Shown in pieces: positions 1-9,786 of a DNA stretch of 43,409 bases; positions within the stretch are counted from its first letter, which is position 1, and the number at the start of each line of letters is the position of its first letter. The notes beneath the pieces are model-generated. The model was given only the letters and a program-made list of their open reading frames with translations. It ran no database searches and was not told the DNA's origin. The DNA lies in assembly GCF_000520515.1 (NCBI RefSeq), contig NZ_AZRY01000155.1:1-43409 (forward strand), read 5' to 3'. A program made the translations under genes and the position numbers. This DNA comes from Arthrobacter sp. H20 (GTDB lineage Bacteria > Actinomycetota > Actinomycetes > Actinomycetales > Micrococcaceae).

Positions 1-1
1 A

Positions 2-775
2 GTCGGATCGGTTGGTCAGATTTATCTTGATGATCAGACCGGGAACCCGAGCTGGGTCACCGTGAAGACCGGAATGTTCGGCACATCGGAGTCCTTCGCA
101 CCGCTCGAAGGGGCAAGCGTCGACGGCGACGACGTCCGGGTCGGGTATTCCAAGGACCAGATCAAGGACGCGCCGCGGGTGGATCCCGATGGTGACCTCA
201 GTGTTGAAGAGGAGAGCCGTCTGTACCAGCATTACGGACTCAGCGCGCCTGGAGGCACCGGAAACTACGCTGAGTCCCAGTCCAGGGATATTGACGTTAA
301 AAACCAGCCCGGTTACCAGTCCGGGGATGAGCGCGTTGATCCTGCTGGCGAGTCCAGTGTTGTCGGCCACGACACCTCCGGTCCCACCACTGATGATGCG
401 ATGACGCGTTCCGAGGAGCGCGTGAACGTCGGTACCGAGAGCCGGGAAACCGGGCGGGCACGGCTGCGCAAGCATGTTGTGACGGAGATGGTGACCAAGA
501 CCGTCCCCGTGAGCCGTGAAGAGGTCACGATCGAGCGCGAGCCGATCACTGATGCCAACCGCGGCGATGCCGTTGACGGTCCGGCTATCAGCGAAGAGGA
601 ACACGAAGTGATCCTTCACGCCGAAACTCCGGTCGTGGAGAAGGAAACGGTTCCGGTGGAACGCGTGCGGATGGGTAAGGAAACCGTCACGGACGAGGAA
701 ACTGTCACCGAGGAAGTCCGCAAGGAACAAATCGACACCGAGGGTGACGACAACTCACGCCGGGACAACCGGTAG
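2..775 (+). CDS. PRC-barrel / DUF2382 (YsnF/AvaK-type) stress protein, 5' partial
   Basis: The reading frame is open from base 2 and enters the window inside a gene. The residues before the first possible start (VGSVGQIYLDDQTGNPSWV) are a typical PRC-barrel strand, so GTG 62 is not the real start. A PRC-barrel half (about residues 1-45) is followed by an acidic, low-complexity linker. The C-terminal DUF2382 domain begins at ERVNVGTESRETGRARLRK and ends in alternating VTIERE/VERVRMGKETV strands. DUF2382 proteins are usually linked to general stress responses; the biochemical role is unknown. The next gene starts 9 nt after the stop, which suggests an operon. The family call is firm; the function is inferred only from the family. 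Confidence 0.88.
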   Translation, partial: VGSVGQIYLDDQTGNPSWVTVKTGMFGTSESFAPLEGASVDGDDVRVGYSKDQIKDAPRVDPDGDLSVEEESRLYQHYGLSAPGGTGNYAESQSRDIDVKNQPGYQSGDERVDPAGESSVVGHDTSGPTTDDAMTRSEERVNVGTESRETGRARLRKHVVTEMVTKTVPVSREEVTIEREPITDANRGDAVDGPAISEEEHEVILHAETPVVEKETVPVERVRMGKETVTDEETVTEEVRKEQIDTEGDDNSRRDNR

Positions 776-784
776 GAAAAGCAG

Positions 785-1483
785 ATGAGCACGAGCGCAG
801 GTTCAGCCCAGCCCCGGGACGACAGTCCGAACCGTGGGGACAGCCGAAAAGACACAGCTCCGAGGAAGCGTTCCGAACGTCGCCATGGCGAATCCGATTC
901 TCACGGCACGGACCCCGATCAGCGGTGGGACCGGGAAAGCGTCGTCGAACGCGAGAAGGAGCAGTTCGGCGGAATTAAGATCGGTTCGGCGTTCTTCGGC
1001 TGGCTGACTGCCACCGGCACCGCAGTGCTACTGAGTGCTTTAGCCACTGCCCTCGGCGCGGCCGTCAGCGCGGTCACCGGCACCGATGTCGCAGCCGGCG
1101 CGACCGAAGATCCACAAACCGCTGGGATCGTCGGCATCGTCGTGTTGCTGGTCATCTTGTTGGTGGCTTACTACTGCGGCGGATACGTTGCTGGCAGAAT
1201 GGCGCGGTTCAACGGCATGAAACAGGGCATCGCCGTGTGGGTATGGGCCGTAGTCATCGCCATCATCGTGGCAATCCTCGGTGTCATCGCCGGGGACCAG
1301 TTCAACATCCTTGCCCAGATCCAAAGCTTCCCGCAGATCCCGGTGAACCCTGCTGAACTGACCACTCCGGCGATCATCGCCGCCGTGGTCGCCGCCGTCG
1401 TTGCGCTGATTGGTGCGATCCTCGGTGGCCTGGCGGGCATGCGATTCCACCGCAAGGTTGACAAGGCAGGACTCGGAAACTGA
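785..1483 (+). CDS. Four-helix membrane protein with charged N-terminal tail
   Basis: 232 aa starting at ATG 785, with an AGGAAAAG Shine-Dalgarno (SD) sequence in the 9-nt gap after the DUF2382 gene. Residues 1-60 are hydrophilic, rich in Arg, Asp and Ser, and probably cytoplasmic. Four hydrophobic segments follow, at roughly residues 67-98, 115-140, 150-172 and 193-218, with small-residue (Ala/Gly/Ile/Val) helices. The layout resembles YrzE/TIGR04086-like envelope proteins often found beside DUF2382 genes in Micrococcaceae. No enzymatic motif is visible. I infer a role in envelope stress from the neighbours only. Confidence 0.8.
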   Translation: MSTSAGSAQPRDDSPNRGDSRKDTAPRKRSERRHGESDSHGTDPDQRWDRESVVEREKEQFGGIKIGSAFFGWLTATGTAVLLSALATALGAAVSAVTGTDVAAGATEDPQTAGIVGIVVLLVILLVAYYCGGYVAGRMARFNGMKQGIAVWVWAVVIAIIVAILGVIAGDQFNILAQIQSFPQIPVNPAELTTPAIIAAVVAAVVALIGAILGGLAGMRFHRKVDKAGLGN

Positions 1484-1550
1484 GGTAACCGTACCTCCAG
1501 CCCGCATCGTTGGGGAAAGATCGAAAAGAACCGAAACGAAGGAGAAGATC

Positions 1551-1721
1551 ATGCAGATCGACAAGCAGCAGATCCTGGATCATTTGAAAAGCAAGGCCGA
1601 CCAGGCCGAGAAGGAACTGCCCGATCAGGTCGACACAGACAAGGATCAGGGGATGCTCAGTAAGTTTGGTATCAATCCCCAGGACTTAGTGGGCAAGCTT
1701 CCAGGCGGCCTCGGCGGGTAA
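1551..1721 (+). CDS. 56-aa hypothetical protein of the DUF2382 operon
   Basis: A small protein starting at ATG 1551, behind a strong SD (GAAGGAGAAGATC, about 7 nt spacing). The same frame stays open further upstream, but inside the previous gene, so the SD decides the start. The protein is charged and amphipathic in its first half (LKSKADQAEKELPDQVDTDK) and ends in a Gly-rich tail (LVGKLPGGLGG). It has no transmembrane segment. It is the last gene before a strong terminator, so it is probably the third member of this stress operon. I do not recognise a function. Confidence 0.72.
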   Translation: MQIDKQQILDHLKSKADQAEKELPDQVDTDKDQGMLSKFGINPQDLVGKLPGGLGG

Positions 1722-1727
1722 CCAGAT

Positions 1728-1782
1728 ACGTCCGCATTGCCGGGCCGAGGTCTTTACAGGCACCGGCCCGGCAACCGGACGT
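1728..1782. terminator. Strong bidirectional hairpin between convergent genes
   Basis: Outer arms ACGTCCG/CGGACGT (1728-1734, 1776-1782) enclose inner arms TTGCCGGGCCG/CGGCCCGGCAA (1737-1747, 1764-1774) around a 16-nt loop, giving 18 base pairs. There is no U-tract on either side, as is common in high-GC actinobacteria. It separates the 56-aa gene from the convergent SGNH-like gene. Confidence 0.8.
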
Positions 1783-1815
1783 CCAGCATTAGGCTCCCCG
1801 GCAGGGGCCCCTTAT

Positions 1816-2415
1816 TTACTGGGGTGCGGGTACTTCCAGCCACTGAAACCACCCGCGGTGGAGGACCAGCCAAGCCATCAGCCCGTAGCCGGCCTGGCCC
1901 GGCCCGCCGCCGTTGGCAGCCAGGTCACTGCGCCACTGTTCGTGTGCCTGCAGCGGTGTGAACGTGTCAACGTACACATGCTTGCGCCGGGTGGTGACGT
2001 CGGCGAAGGCCGCCGAGAGATCCGCTAGCCTCCGGTTCCTTTCAGCATCGAGGCCCGGGGGAGGCCCGACGACAAGTACCTTGACGCTCATCTGCGCAGC
2101 GCCGTCCAGAATGTTGGCAAGGTTCAGACGGCTGCGCGCGGTTGACAGGTCAAGGTCAAGATCGCGGTCCGACAGGCCGATCACCAACCTGTTCTCGAAG
2201 CCGTCGTCGAAACGTCGCCCTGACTCCTGCTGCCACCGGTTTGCCAGGGCCTCTGTGCCCTCGTGAGGGGCAGCGAGGGTGAAGGCCTGGAGCGAGACGC
2301 CGTCGGGAGCCGTCCGTGCGAGGACACGGCCAAACCAGCCGAGCGCGCGAGGATCTCCAAGGCCCGCGAGCAGTTCGTCACCTACGGCTGCGAGCCGGAT
2401 TCTGCGTTGTTCCAC
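1816..2415 (-). CDS. SGNH/GDSL-fold protein, predicted catalytically dead
   Basis: 199 aa starting at GTG 2415 with an AAAGG SD 7 nt upstream. The N-terminus RIRLAAVGDELLAG aligns with block I of SGNH/GDSL esterases (GDSLTxG), but the nucleophilic Ser is Glu. The block III region reads VIGLSDRD where GxND is expected. The C-terminal block V reads NGGGPGQAGYGLMAW where DGxHPxxxGY is expected, so the catalytic His is missing as well. The fold call rests on these aligned blocks. Loss of Ser, Asn and His together points to a non-hydrolytic homologue, perhaps a binding protein. The gene lies 62 nt downstream of kgd on the same strand and may be co-transcribed with it. Confidence 0.72.
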   Translation of the reverse strand: MEQRRIRLAAVGDELLAGLGDPRALGWFGRVLARTAPDGVSLQAFTLAAPHEGTEALANRWQQESGRRFDDGFENRLVIGLSDRDLDLDLSTARSRLNLANILDGAAQMSVKVLVVGPPPGLDAERNRRLADLSAAFADVTTRRKHVYVDTFTPLQAHEQWRSDLAANGGGPGQAGYGLMAWLVLHRGWFQWLEVPAPQ

Positions 2416-2477
2416 TGTTTACCTTTGTCCACTCATTGATTGTTCACCTGTGATCCGTGGTTCGAACCGAGGTCAAA

Positions 2478-5400
2478 CTACTGACGTTCGAACGCCTTTT
2501 TCACCAGGATCTCCTGCTCCACGGCGTGGCGCTTTGCCGAGCCGGTTGCAGTGGACGCCGAGGCTGGACGGGACGCCAGGCGCAGGGGGCGATCAAGGTG
2601 TTCCGGCAGGTTGAGGCCGATAAATGGCCAGGGTCCCTGGTTGGCCGGCTCGTCCTGGGCCCACACGAGGTCGGCGTTCGGGTACTTGTTTACTGCCGCT
2701 TTGATCTCCTCAACTGGAAGCGGCGCCAACTGTTCCACCCTGATGATCGCTGTCTTCTGGTCATCGGTCTTTTGGCGCGAGTTCAGCAGATCGTAATAGA
2801 GGCGCCCCGACACCAGAATGACGTGGTCCACGTCTTTGACATTGGGCTCCTGCTTGTCCGGAATCACCTCCTGGAAGGTGCCGTTGGTGAAGTCCTCAAC
2901 TGAACTTGCGGCAGCTTTCAGGCGCAGCAACTGCTTCGGGGTGAAAATGATGAGCGGTTTCCGAGGCCTGGTGTAGGCCTGGCGGCGCAGCAGGTGGAAA
3001 TGGGACGCTGCGGTAGTGGGGTTGGCCACCACCATATTGTCTTCGGCGCACATCTGTAGGAAGCGTTCAATGCGGGCTGAAGAGTGGTCAGGGCCCTGGC
3101 CCTCGTAACCGTGCGGCAGCATCAGCACCAGCGATGAGCGCTGGCCCCACTTTTGTTCGGCAGAACTGATGAACTCATCGATGATTGTCTGGGCGCCATT
3201 GACGAAGTCACCGAACTGGGCCTCCCACAGAACCAGTGCGTCGGGGCGTTCGACAGAATAGCCGTACTCGAAACCCATTGCAGCGTATTCCGACAGCAGG
3301 GAGTCGTAGATCCAGAACTTCGCCTGCGCTTCGCTCAGATCATCGAGTGGCAACCATTCCTTGCCGGTCGCCCGGTCGTGGAATACCGCATGACGCTGCA
3401 CGAAGGTTCCGCGGCGCGAGTCCTGCCCTGCCAGGCGGACTGGAACACCTTCCATGAGGAGCGAACCGAACGCGGCAAGCTCGCCGAAGCCCCAATCGAT
3501 GCCCCCCTCACGAGACATCTGCTCGCGCTTGTCGAGCAACGCCTTCAGCTTCGGGTGCACGGTGAAGTTCTCAGGCACTGTTACGTGGACCTTGCCAATG
3601 TGGGCGAGGGTCTCGGCAGTGATAGCGGTGCTCGACGGTACGCCGACTCCAGAGTCGGACTGCTGGGCCAGCGGGCGTTCGATGTCGGAGACGGCTGCTG
3701 CATCCTTGGTAACGATCGGGATGGGTGACGTCTGGGCCGCATGCGTCTCCGCAAATACCCGTTCCAGGCGTTCCTGGTAGTCCCGTAGCGCCTGCTCTGC
3801 TTCGTCCTGGCTGATGTCTCCGCGGCCGATCAGGGCCTCCGTGTACAGCTTACGGACTGACCGTTTCGCCTCGATGAGGTTGTACATCATCGGCTGGGTC
3901 ATCGACGGGTCGTCGCCCTCATTGTGACCACGGCGGCGGTAGCACACCATGTCGATCACAACGTCCTTGTTGAACTTTTGCCGGAACTGGTAGGCCATTT
4001 GGCCGACGCGCACCACTGCCTCGGGGTCGTCCCCATTGACATGGAAGATCGGCGCCTGAACCATCTTCGCAACGTCCGTCGAGTAGACGGAGGACCGTGA
4101 GGCGGTGGGGGAGGTGGTGAAGCCTACCTGGTTGTTCACGATGATGTGGATGGTGCCGCCGGTGCGGTACCCCCTCAACTGGGACAGGTTGAGGGTCTCA
4201 GCCACAACTCCCTGACCCGCGAAGGCGGCGTCGCCGTGGATCTGGATGGGCAGTACCGGGAAGGTGTCGCCCTGGTCCAGGCGGTCCTGCTTGGCACGGA
4301 CAATTCCTTCCAGCACTGAGTCCACCGCCTCGAGGTGAGACGGGTTGGCGGCCAGGTAGATTTTTGTCTCGTTGCCGTTGTCCGAAGTGAACGTCCCCTC
4401 GGTGCCGAGGTGGTACTTCACGTCACCCGACCCCTGCACGGAGCGTGGGTCCTGGGTTCCCTCGAACTCGCGGAACACTTGGCCATAGGTCTTGCCCGCG
4501 ATGTTGGTGAGGACATTCAGCCGTCCGCGGTGGGCCATGCCGATGGCCACCTCGTCCAGACCGTCGTCGGCCGCGTTGGAAATTACGGAGTCCAGCAGCG
4601 GAATCAGCGACTCACCGCCCTCCAGCGAGAAACGCTTCTGCCCGACGAACTTGGTCTGGAGGAACGTCTCGAAAGCTTCAGCAGCGTTCAGCTGACGAAG
4701 GACCCGCATCTGTTCTTCGCGGCTCGGTTTGGAATACGGGTGCTCCAACTCGTCCTGGAACCATTGGCGCTCCTCCGGATCCTGGATGTGCATGTACTCG
4801 ATGCCGGTGGTGCGGCAGTAAGCATCACGGAGCACACCGAGGATGGTGCGGAACTTCAGCATCGGCTTGCCGCCGAACCCGCCCGTGGGCCATTCCCGGT
4901 CCAGGTCCCAGAGTGTGAGACCGTGCGTCCGGACATCGAGGTCAGCGTGTTTGCGCTGCACATACTCCAGCGGGTTGGTATCAGCCATCAGGTGTCCGCG
5001 GACCCGGTAGGCGTGGATGAGTTGCTGGATACGAGCAACCTTGTTGATCTCATCCATCGGATCAACCTGAATATCGGCGCTCCACCGGACCGGCTCGTAA
5101 GGAATCCGCAGAGCTTCGAAGATTTCGTCGTAGAAGTTCTGCTCCCCGAGCAGGAGCTGGTGGATAATCCGCAGGAACTCGCCGCTGCCTGCACCCTGGA
5201 TCACGCGGTGATCGTAGGTGGAGGTCAGGGTGATGGTCTTGCTGATCGCGTGCCGCGCAAGGGTTTTCTCGCTGGAACCCTGGAATTCTGCTGGGTATTC
5301 GAGTGCGCCAGCGCCGATGATGCAGGCCTGGCCCTTGGACAGGCGCGGTACCGAGTGGACGGTGCCGATTCCACCGGGGTTGGTCAGGGAAACAGTGGTT

Positions 5401-6395
5401 CCGGCGTAGTCGTCGGCGCCGAGCTTGCCGCCGCGCGCCTTCTTGACCAGTTCCTCGTAGGCGTGCCAGAAGTCCGAGAAATTCATCGTCTCGGCCTTCT
5501 TGATGTTGGGTACCACCAATGACCGGGTGCCATCAGGCTTTGGCATGTCGATAGCGAGACCGAAGTTGACGTGGGCTGGCTGAACTGCTGATGGCTTGCC
5601 GTCGACGACGTCATAGTAGACGTTCTGGGAGGGGAACTGGGCGAGCGCGCGGATGATGGCGTAGCCGATGAGGTGAGTGAAAGACACCTTTCCGCCGCGG
5701 GCTCTTGCCAGCTGGTTGTTGATGACCACCCGGTTATCAATGAGGAGCTTGGCGGGAATGGCGCGCACACTCGTGGCGGTGGGAACCGTCAGGCTGGCGT
5801 CCATGTTGGTGGCAATAGCCTTGGCCGGTCCGCGAAGGACTTTGACCGTGTCCTCGTCCATGTCGGTTGTGCGGTCGGACTTCGGCAACTGGGCGGGAAT
5901 CGGAGTCGCCGACGGCTTCTCGGCCTTGGCATTCTCTGACTGCTTCGACACGGGCTTTTCGGCTCTTTCCTGGGCTGCCTTTTCGATGGCACGGTCGGCG
6001 TTGTCCTCGGCCTTGATAGCGGCCTGTGAATGAGTCTCTTTGGGAACCGGCGGCTTTGCTGATTCCTCGAAACTGGCGGGCGATTCGCCAGAAGACTTGG
6101 GCGCGGCGGTCTCAGCATTGACTACGGGCAGCTCGCGGGTAGCAGGATTATGGCCGAGGTCGCCACTGCTGTTGTTGATACTGCCGCCGGTGACGCCGGT
6201 GTTACTGGCGCTGCGGGGGGCGGAATGGCGGCCGTTCTCTGATTTTGTATCTTCGGCGGCGAAGGAATCAAACAGGGTCCACCACTTCTTGTCCACCGAA
6301 TTCCGGTCCTGTTGGAACTGTTCGTATAACTCGTCGACAAGCCATTCGTTTCCGCCGAATTCTTCAGGTAGACGGTGGTTGGGTTGTTCTGGCAC
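2478..6395 (-). CDS. kgd: Multifunctional 2-oxoglutarate dehydrogenase E2o/E1o (alpha-ketoglutarate decarboxylase)
   Basis: 1305 aa from GTG 6395. This start is preceded by GGAAGAGG with a 10-nt spacer and gives the conserved N-terminus PEQPNHRLPEEFGGNEW; the frame stays open 19 codons further. Residues 1-45 are the conserved N-terminal helix, and 45-180 form a low-complexity Ala/Glu/Lys/Pro linker. Residues 185-415 form a succinyltransferase (E2o-like) domain with TYDHRVIQGAGSG near residues 393-405. From about 425 onward is the thiamine-diphosphate E1o part (MAHRGRLNVL, GDAAFAGQG, NNQVGFTT). In actinobacteria this fused enzyme does the first TCA step from 2-oxoglutarate with a separate E2p and lipoamide dehydrogenase. 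It lacks a lipoyl domain, as expected for the family. Confidence 0.97.
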   Translation of the reverse strand: MPEQPNHRLPEEFGGNEWLVDELYEQFQQDRNSVDKKWWTLFDSFAAEDTKSENGRHSAPRSASNTGVTGGSINNSSGDLGHNPATRELPVVNAETAAPKSSGESPASFEESAKPPVPKETHSQAAIKAEDNADRAIEKAAQERAEKPVSKQSENAKAEKPSATPIPAQLPKSDRTTDMDEDTVKVLRGPAKAIATNMDASLTVPTATSVRAIPAKLLIDNRVVINNQLARARGGKVSFTHLIGYAIIRALAQFPSQNVYYDVVDGKPSAVQPAHVNFGLAIDMPKPDGTRSLVVPNIKKAETMNFSDFWHAYEELVKKARGGKLGADDYAGTTVSLTNPGGIGTVHSVPRLSKGQACIIGAGALEYPAEFQGSSEKTLARHAISKTITLTSTYDHRVIQGAGSGEFLRIIHQLLLGEQNFYDEIFEALRIPYEPVRWSADIQVDPMDEINKVARIQQLIHAYRVRGHLMADTNPLEYVQRKHADLDVRTHGLTLWDLDREWPTGGFGGKPMLKFRTILGVLRDAYCRTTGIEYMHIQDPEERQWFQDELEHPYSKPSREEQMRVLRQLNAAEAFETFLQTKFVGQKRFSLEGGESLIPLLDSVISNAADDGLDEVAIGMAHRGRLNVLTNIAGKTYGQVFREFEGTQDPRSVQGSGDVKYHLGTEGTFTSDNGNETKIYLAANPSHLEAVDSVLEGIVRAKQDRLDQGDTFPVLPIQIHGDAAFAGQGVVAETLNLSQLRGYRTGGTIHIIVNNQVGFTTSPTASRSSVYSTDVAKMVQAPIFHVNGDDPEAVVRVGQMAYQFRQKFNKDVVIDMVCYRRRGHNEGDDPSMTQPMMYNLIEAKRSVRKLYTEALIGRGDISQDEAEQALRDYQERLERVFAETHAAQTSPIPIVTKDAAAVSDIERPLAQQSDSGVGVPSSTAITAETLAHIGKVHVTVPENFTVHPKLKALLDKREQMSREGGIDWGFGELAAFGSLLMEGVPVRLAGQDSRRGTFVQRHAVFHDRATGKEWLPLDDLSEAQAKFWIYDSLLSEYAAMGFEYGYSVERPDALVLWEAQFGDFVNGAQTIIDEFISSAEQKWGQRSSLVLMLPHGYEGQGPDHSSARIERFLQMCAEDNMVVANPTTAASHFHLLRRQAYTRPRKPLIIFTPKQLLRLKAAASSVEDFTNGTFQEVIPDKQEPNVKDVDHVILVSGRLYYDLLNSRQKTDDQKTAIIRVEQLAPLPVEEIKAAVNKYPNADLVWAQDEPANQGPWPFIGLNLPEHLDRPLRLASRPASASTATGSAKRHAVEQEILVKKAFERQ

Positions 6396-6470
6396 TAGTA
6401 ATACGCCTCTTCCGTAAGTTGCCGTGAGCCCGGTGGGGAAGGCCTGAAGCAAATTCGCCGCTCTAGAAAA

Positions 6471-6480
6471 CTGTATACAG
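6471..6480. other. Perfect 10-bp palindrome in the kgd-guaB1 intergenic region
   Basis: CTGTATACAG lies in the 265-bp divergent region between kgd and guaB1. On the minus strand its TATACA could serve as a -10 box for kgd, about 80 nt upstream of the start, but I find no good -35 at 16-18 nt. It may equally be a regulator half-site pair. The rest of the divergent region shows only the guaB1 -10 box and no other clear structure. Confidence 0.3.
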
Positions 6481-6603
6481 ACCCGCGGTCAGTCTAATGA
6501 CAGTCTTGGGCAACAAGCCAATCCCTCAGCCAATCTCGGGCGATGCCGGGGGACGGGTCGTGGGCACGTGGATGAGGACTCAGCTGCGCACTCATCCAGA
6601 TGA

Positions 6604-8124
<1,521 letters not shown>

Positions 8125-8439
8125 CAAGGGTACTGGTGTTGGTTAGTCGCTGATGTAAACTGGAACTCTTATGGACAGTTCCTCTAGGGGCCGGCCCTCG
8201 ATGCGTCAGCAGCGGATCTCCGCAGCACGCTCGACTCGCGCCGGCAGACCCCGCACTCATGCCCATCATCTACTTCCGGCACTACTGAGCCCGGTGGAAC
8301 CTGATCCCACCCGGTCAAGCGATTCAGGCGGTTGTTCAACGGAGCCGCTATCGGAGCCTTCTAGACCGGGCTTACCCGGTTATCTGCGTGGCCGCAGCAG
8401 TGAGAGTTACCGTACCGCCCGGATGGCGGTGAGCACACC
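8125..8439 (+). promoter_or_regulatory. 315-bp structured leader of the CNNM operon
   Basis: This gap has no convincing gene. A -10-like TAAACT (8156-8161) would start a leader of about 270 nt. The leader holds successive perfect or near-perfect hairpins: GGAACT/AGTTCC (8162-8182), GCGG/CCGC (8212-8223), a bulged CCGG-TGG stem (8291-8314), ACCGGG/CCCGGT (8365-8380), CTGCG/CGCAG (8384-8397) and ACCGCC/GGCGGT (8414-8430). The last stem takes in the first GG of the SD GGTGAG (8428-8433) of the downstream gene. An alternative GGTG/CACC pairing (8428-8431 with 8436-8439) would also hide it. This looks like a cis-regulatory RNA, possibly metal-responsive given the downstream genes. It does not resemble the M-box consensus as I know it. 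Confidence 0.5.
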
Positions 8440-9786
8440 GTGGAGATTTATTTCCTGATAGCGGGCCTGCTGCTCGTCCTGGGAACCGGTTTCTTCGTTG
8501 CAGTCGAATTCTCCCTTGTCGCGCTCGACCAGGCCTATGTCCAGCGGGCAGTCGACAATGGCGACAAGGGCGCAGTCCCTCTGCTGAAGTGCCTCAAGTC
8601 GCTGTCCACCCAGCTCTCGAGCTGTCAACTGGGGATCACCCTCACCACTCTGCTCACCGGCTATGTGATGGAACCGTCGGTGGGCAGGCTGATTCAGGGT
8701 CCGCTGACCACCATCGGCATTCCGGACGCGATCCTTGGCACTGTGTCACTCGTCATCGCGATGACCCTTGCCACCCTGTTGTCGATGCTGATTGGCGAGC
8801 TGGTTCCCAAGAACCTTGCCATCGCCCTCCCCTTCAAGATTGGCAAGCTGCTGGCCCGCCCGCAGCTGATCTTCACTGGCGTGTTCAAGCCTGCGATAGT
8901 CGTCTTGAACGGCTTCTCGAACCGGGTACTGAACCTGTTTGGGCTGGAGGCGAAGGAAGAAATCTCTGGCGCACGGACACCGTCCGAGTTGTCCTCCCTG
9001 GTCCGTCGGTCGGCTGAAATGGGGACGCTCGACGCTGGCACCGCCAACTTCCTCGCGCGAACCTTCAGCTTCGCCGAACGCACTGCCGCCGACGTCATGA
9101 CGCCGCGGATCCGGATGGAGACTATCGAGTCGGACCAGAGCGTGGCCGACGTCGTCGACCTCGCCCGGCGGACCGGCTTCTCCCGGTTCCCACTGATCGC
9201 TGATTCCCCCGATGACATTCGGGGAGTGGTCCATGTCAAGAAGGCAGTGGCTGTGCCCCGCGGTAAGCGTGCAGGCCTGCCGGCTGGCACGATCATGACC
9301 GAGGTCCTCCGTGTTCCGGAGACTGTTCACCTGGATTCGCTCCTCGCGGAGCTTCGGGAGGCAAATCTTCAACTGGCGGTTGTGCTCGACGAGTACGGCG
9401 GAACAGCCGGCGTGGTGACCCTCGAAGACCTGGTCGAGGAGATTGTCGGCGAGGTTGCCGACGAACACGACAAGCTCAAACCGGGAGTGCTGCAGAGTGC
9501 CTCCGGGAACTGGTTCTTCCCTGGCCTGATGCGGCCTGATGAGGTGACCGACCAGATTCCGCGCCTGTCGGTGCCTGATGAGGCAGGCTATGAAACCGTG
9601 GCCGGGTACATCATGGCCCAATTGGGACGCATCGCGGCACCCGGAGACCGGGTCGACGTCCCCGGCGGAATCCTCGAAGTGGAGCGCATGGACGGCCGCC
9701 GGATCGACCGGGTCAGCTTTATCCCGATGGAACCGGCAGAGGATGCTGTGGAACTGGCAACAGTGGCGATGGAAGGTCAGCGATGA
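8440..9786 (+). CDS. CNNM/HlyC-CorC family transporter-associated membrane protein
   Basis: 448 aa from GTG 8440, with SD GGTGAG and a 6-nt spacer. Residues 1-190 form the CNNM (DUF21) transmembrane domain: an N-terminal helix (YFLIAGLLLVLGTGFFVAVEFSLVAL), then helices around residues 65-85 and 95-125 with the conserved GELVPKNLAI. A CBS pair follows at about 205-335 ([38 protein letters not shown]). A CorC/HlyC-type C-terminal domain follows (about 345-430, GNWFFPGLMRPDEV). CNNM proteins are implicated in Mg2+/Co2+ efflux or homeostasis; 'hemolysin' labels are historical. It overlaps the next CNNM gene by 4 nt. Confidence 0.9.
   Translation: MEIYFLIAGLLLVLGTGFFVAVEFSLVALDQAYVQRAVDNGDKGAVPLLKCLKSLSTQLSSCQLGITLTTLLTGYVMEPSVGRLIQGPLTTIGIPDAILGTVSLVIAMTLATLLSMLIGELVPKNLAIALPFKIGKLLARPQLIFTGVFKPAIVVLNGFSNRVLNLFGLEAKEEISGARTPSELSSLVRRSAEMGTLDAGTANFLARTFSFAERTAADVMTPRIRMETIESDQSVADVVDLARRTGFSRFPLIADSPDDIRGVVHVKKAVAVPRGKRAGLPAGTIMTEVLRVPETVHLDSLLAELREANLQLAVVLDEYGGTAGVVTLEDLVEEIVGEVADEHDKLKPGVLQSASGNWFFPGLMRPDEVTDQIPRLSVPDEAGYETVAGYIMAQLGRIAAPGDRVDVPGGILEVERMDGRRIDRVSFIPMEPAEDAVELATVAMEGQR

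Noticed and set aside
2459-2468. GGTTCGAACC palindrome resembling a tRNA T-arm
   Set aside because: No acceptor, D-arm or anticodon sequence surrounds it, so it is not a tRNA or clear attachment site.
4335-5522. A 395-codon open frame on the plus strand across kgd
   Set aside because: It lies antisense to the E2o/E1o coding sequence and has no recognisable domain; it arises from high GC and codon bias.
8125-8439. M-box (ykoK) or yybP-ykoY riboswitch
   Set aside because: The conserved core segments of these aptamers, as I know them, are not present.
8171-8458. A 95-codon frame in the CNNM leader
   Set aside because: It is Arg/Ser/Pro-rich with no domain, and lies over the structured leader; I treat the region as RNA instead.
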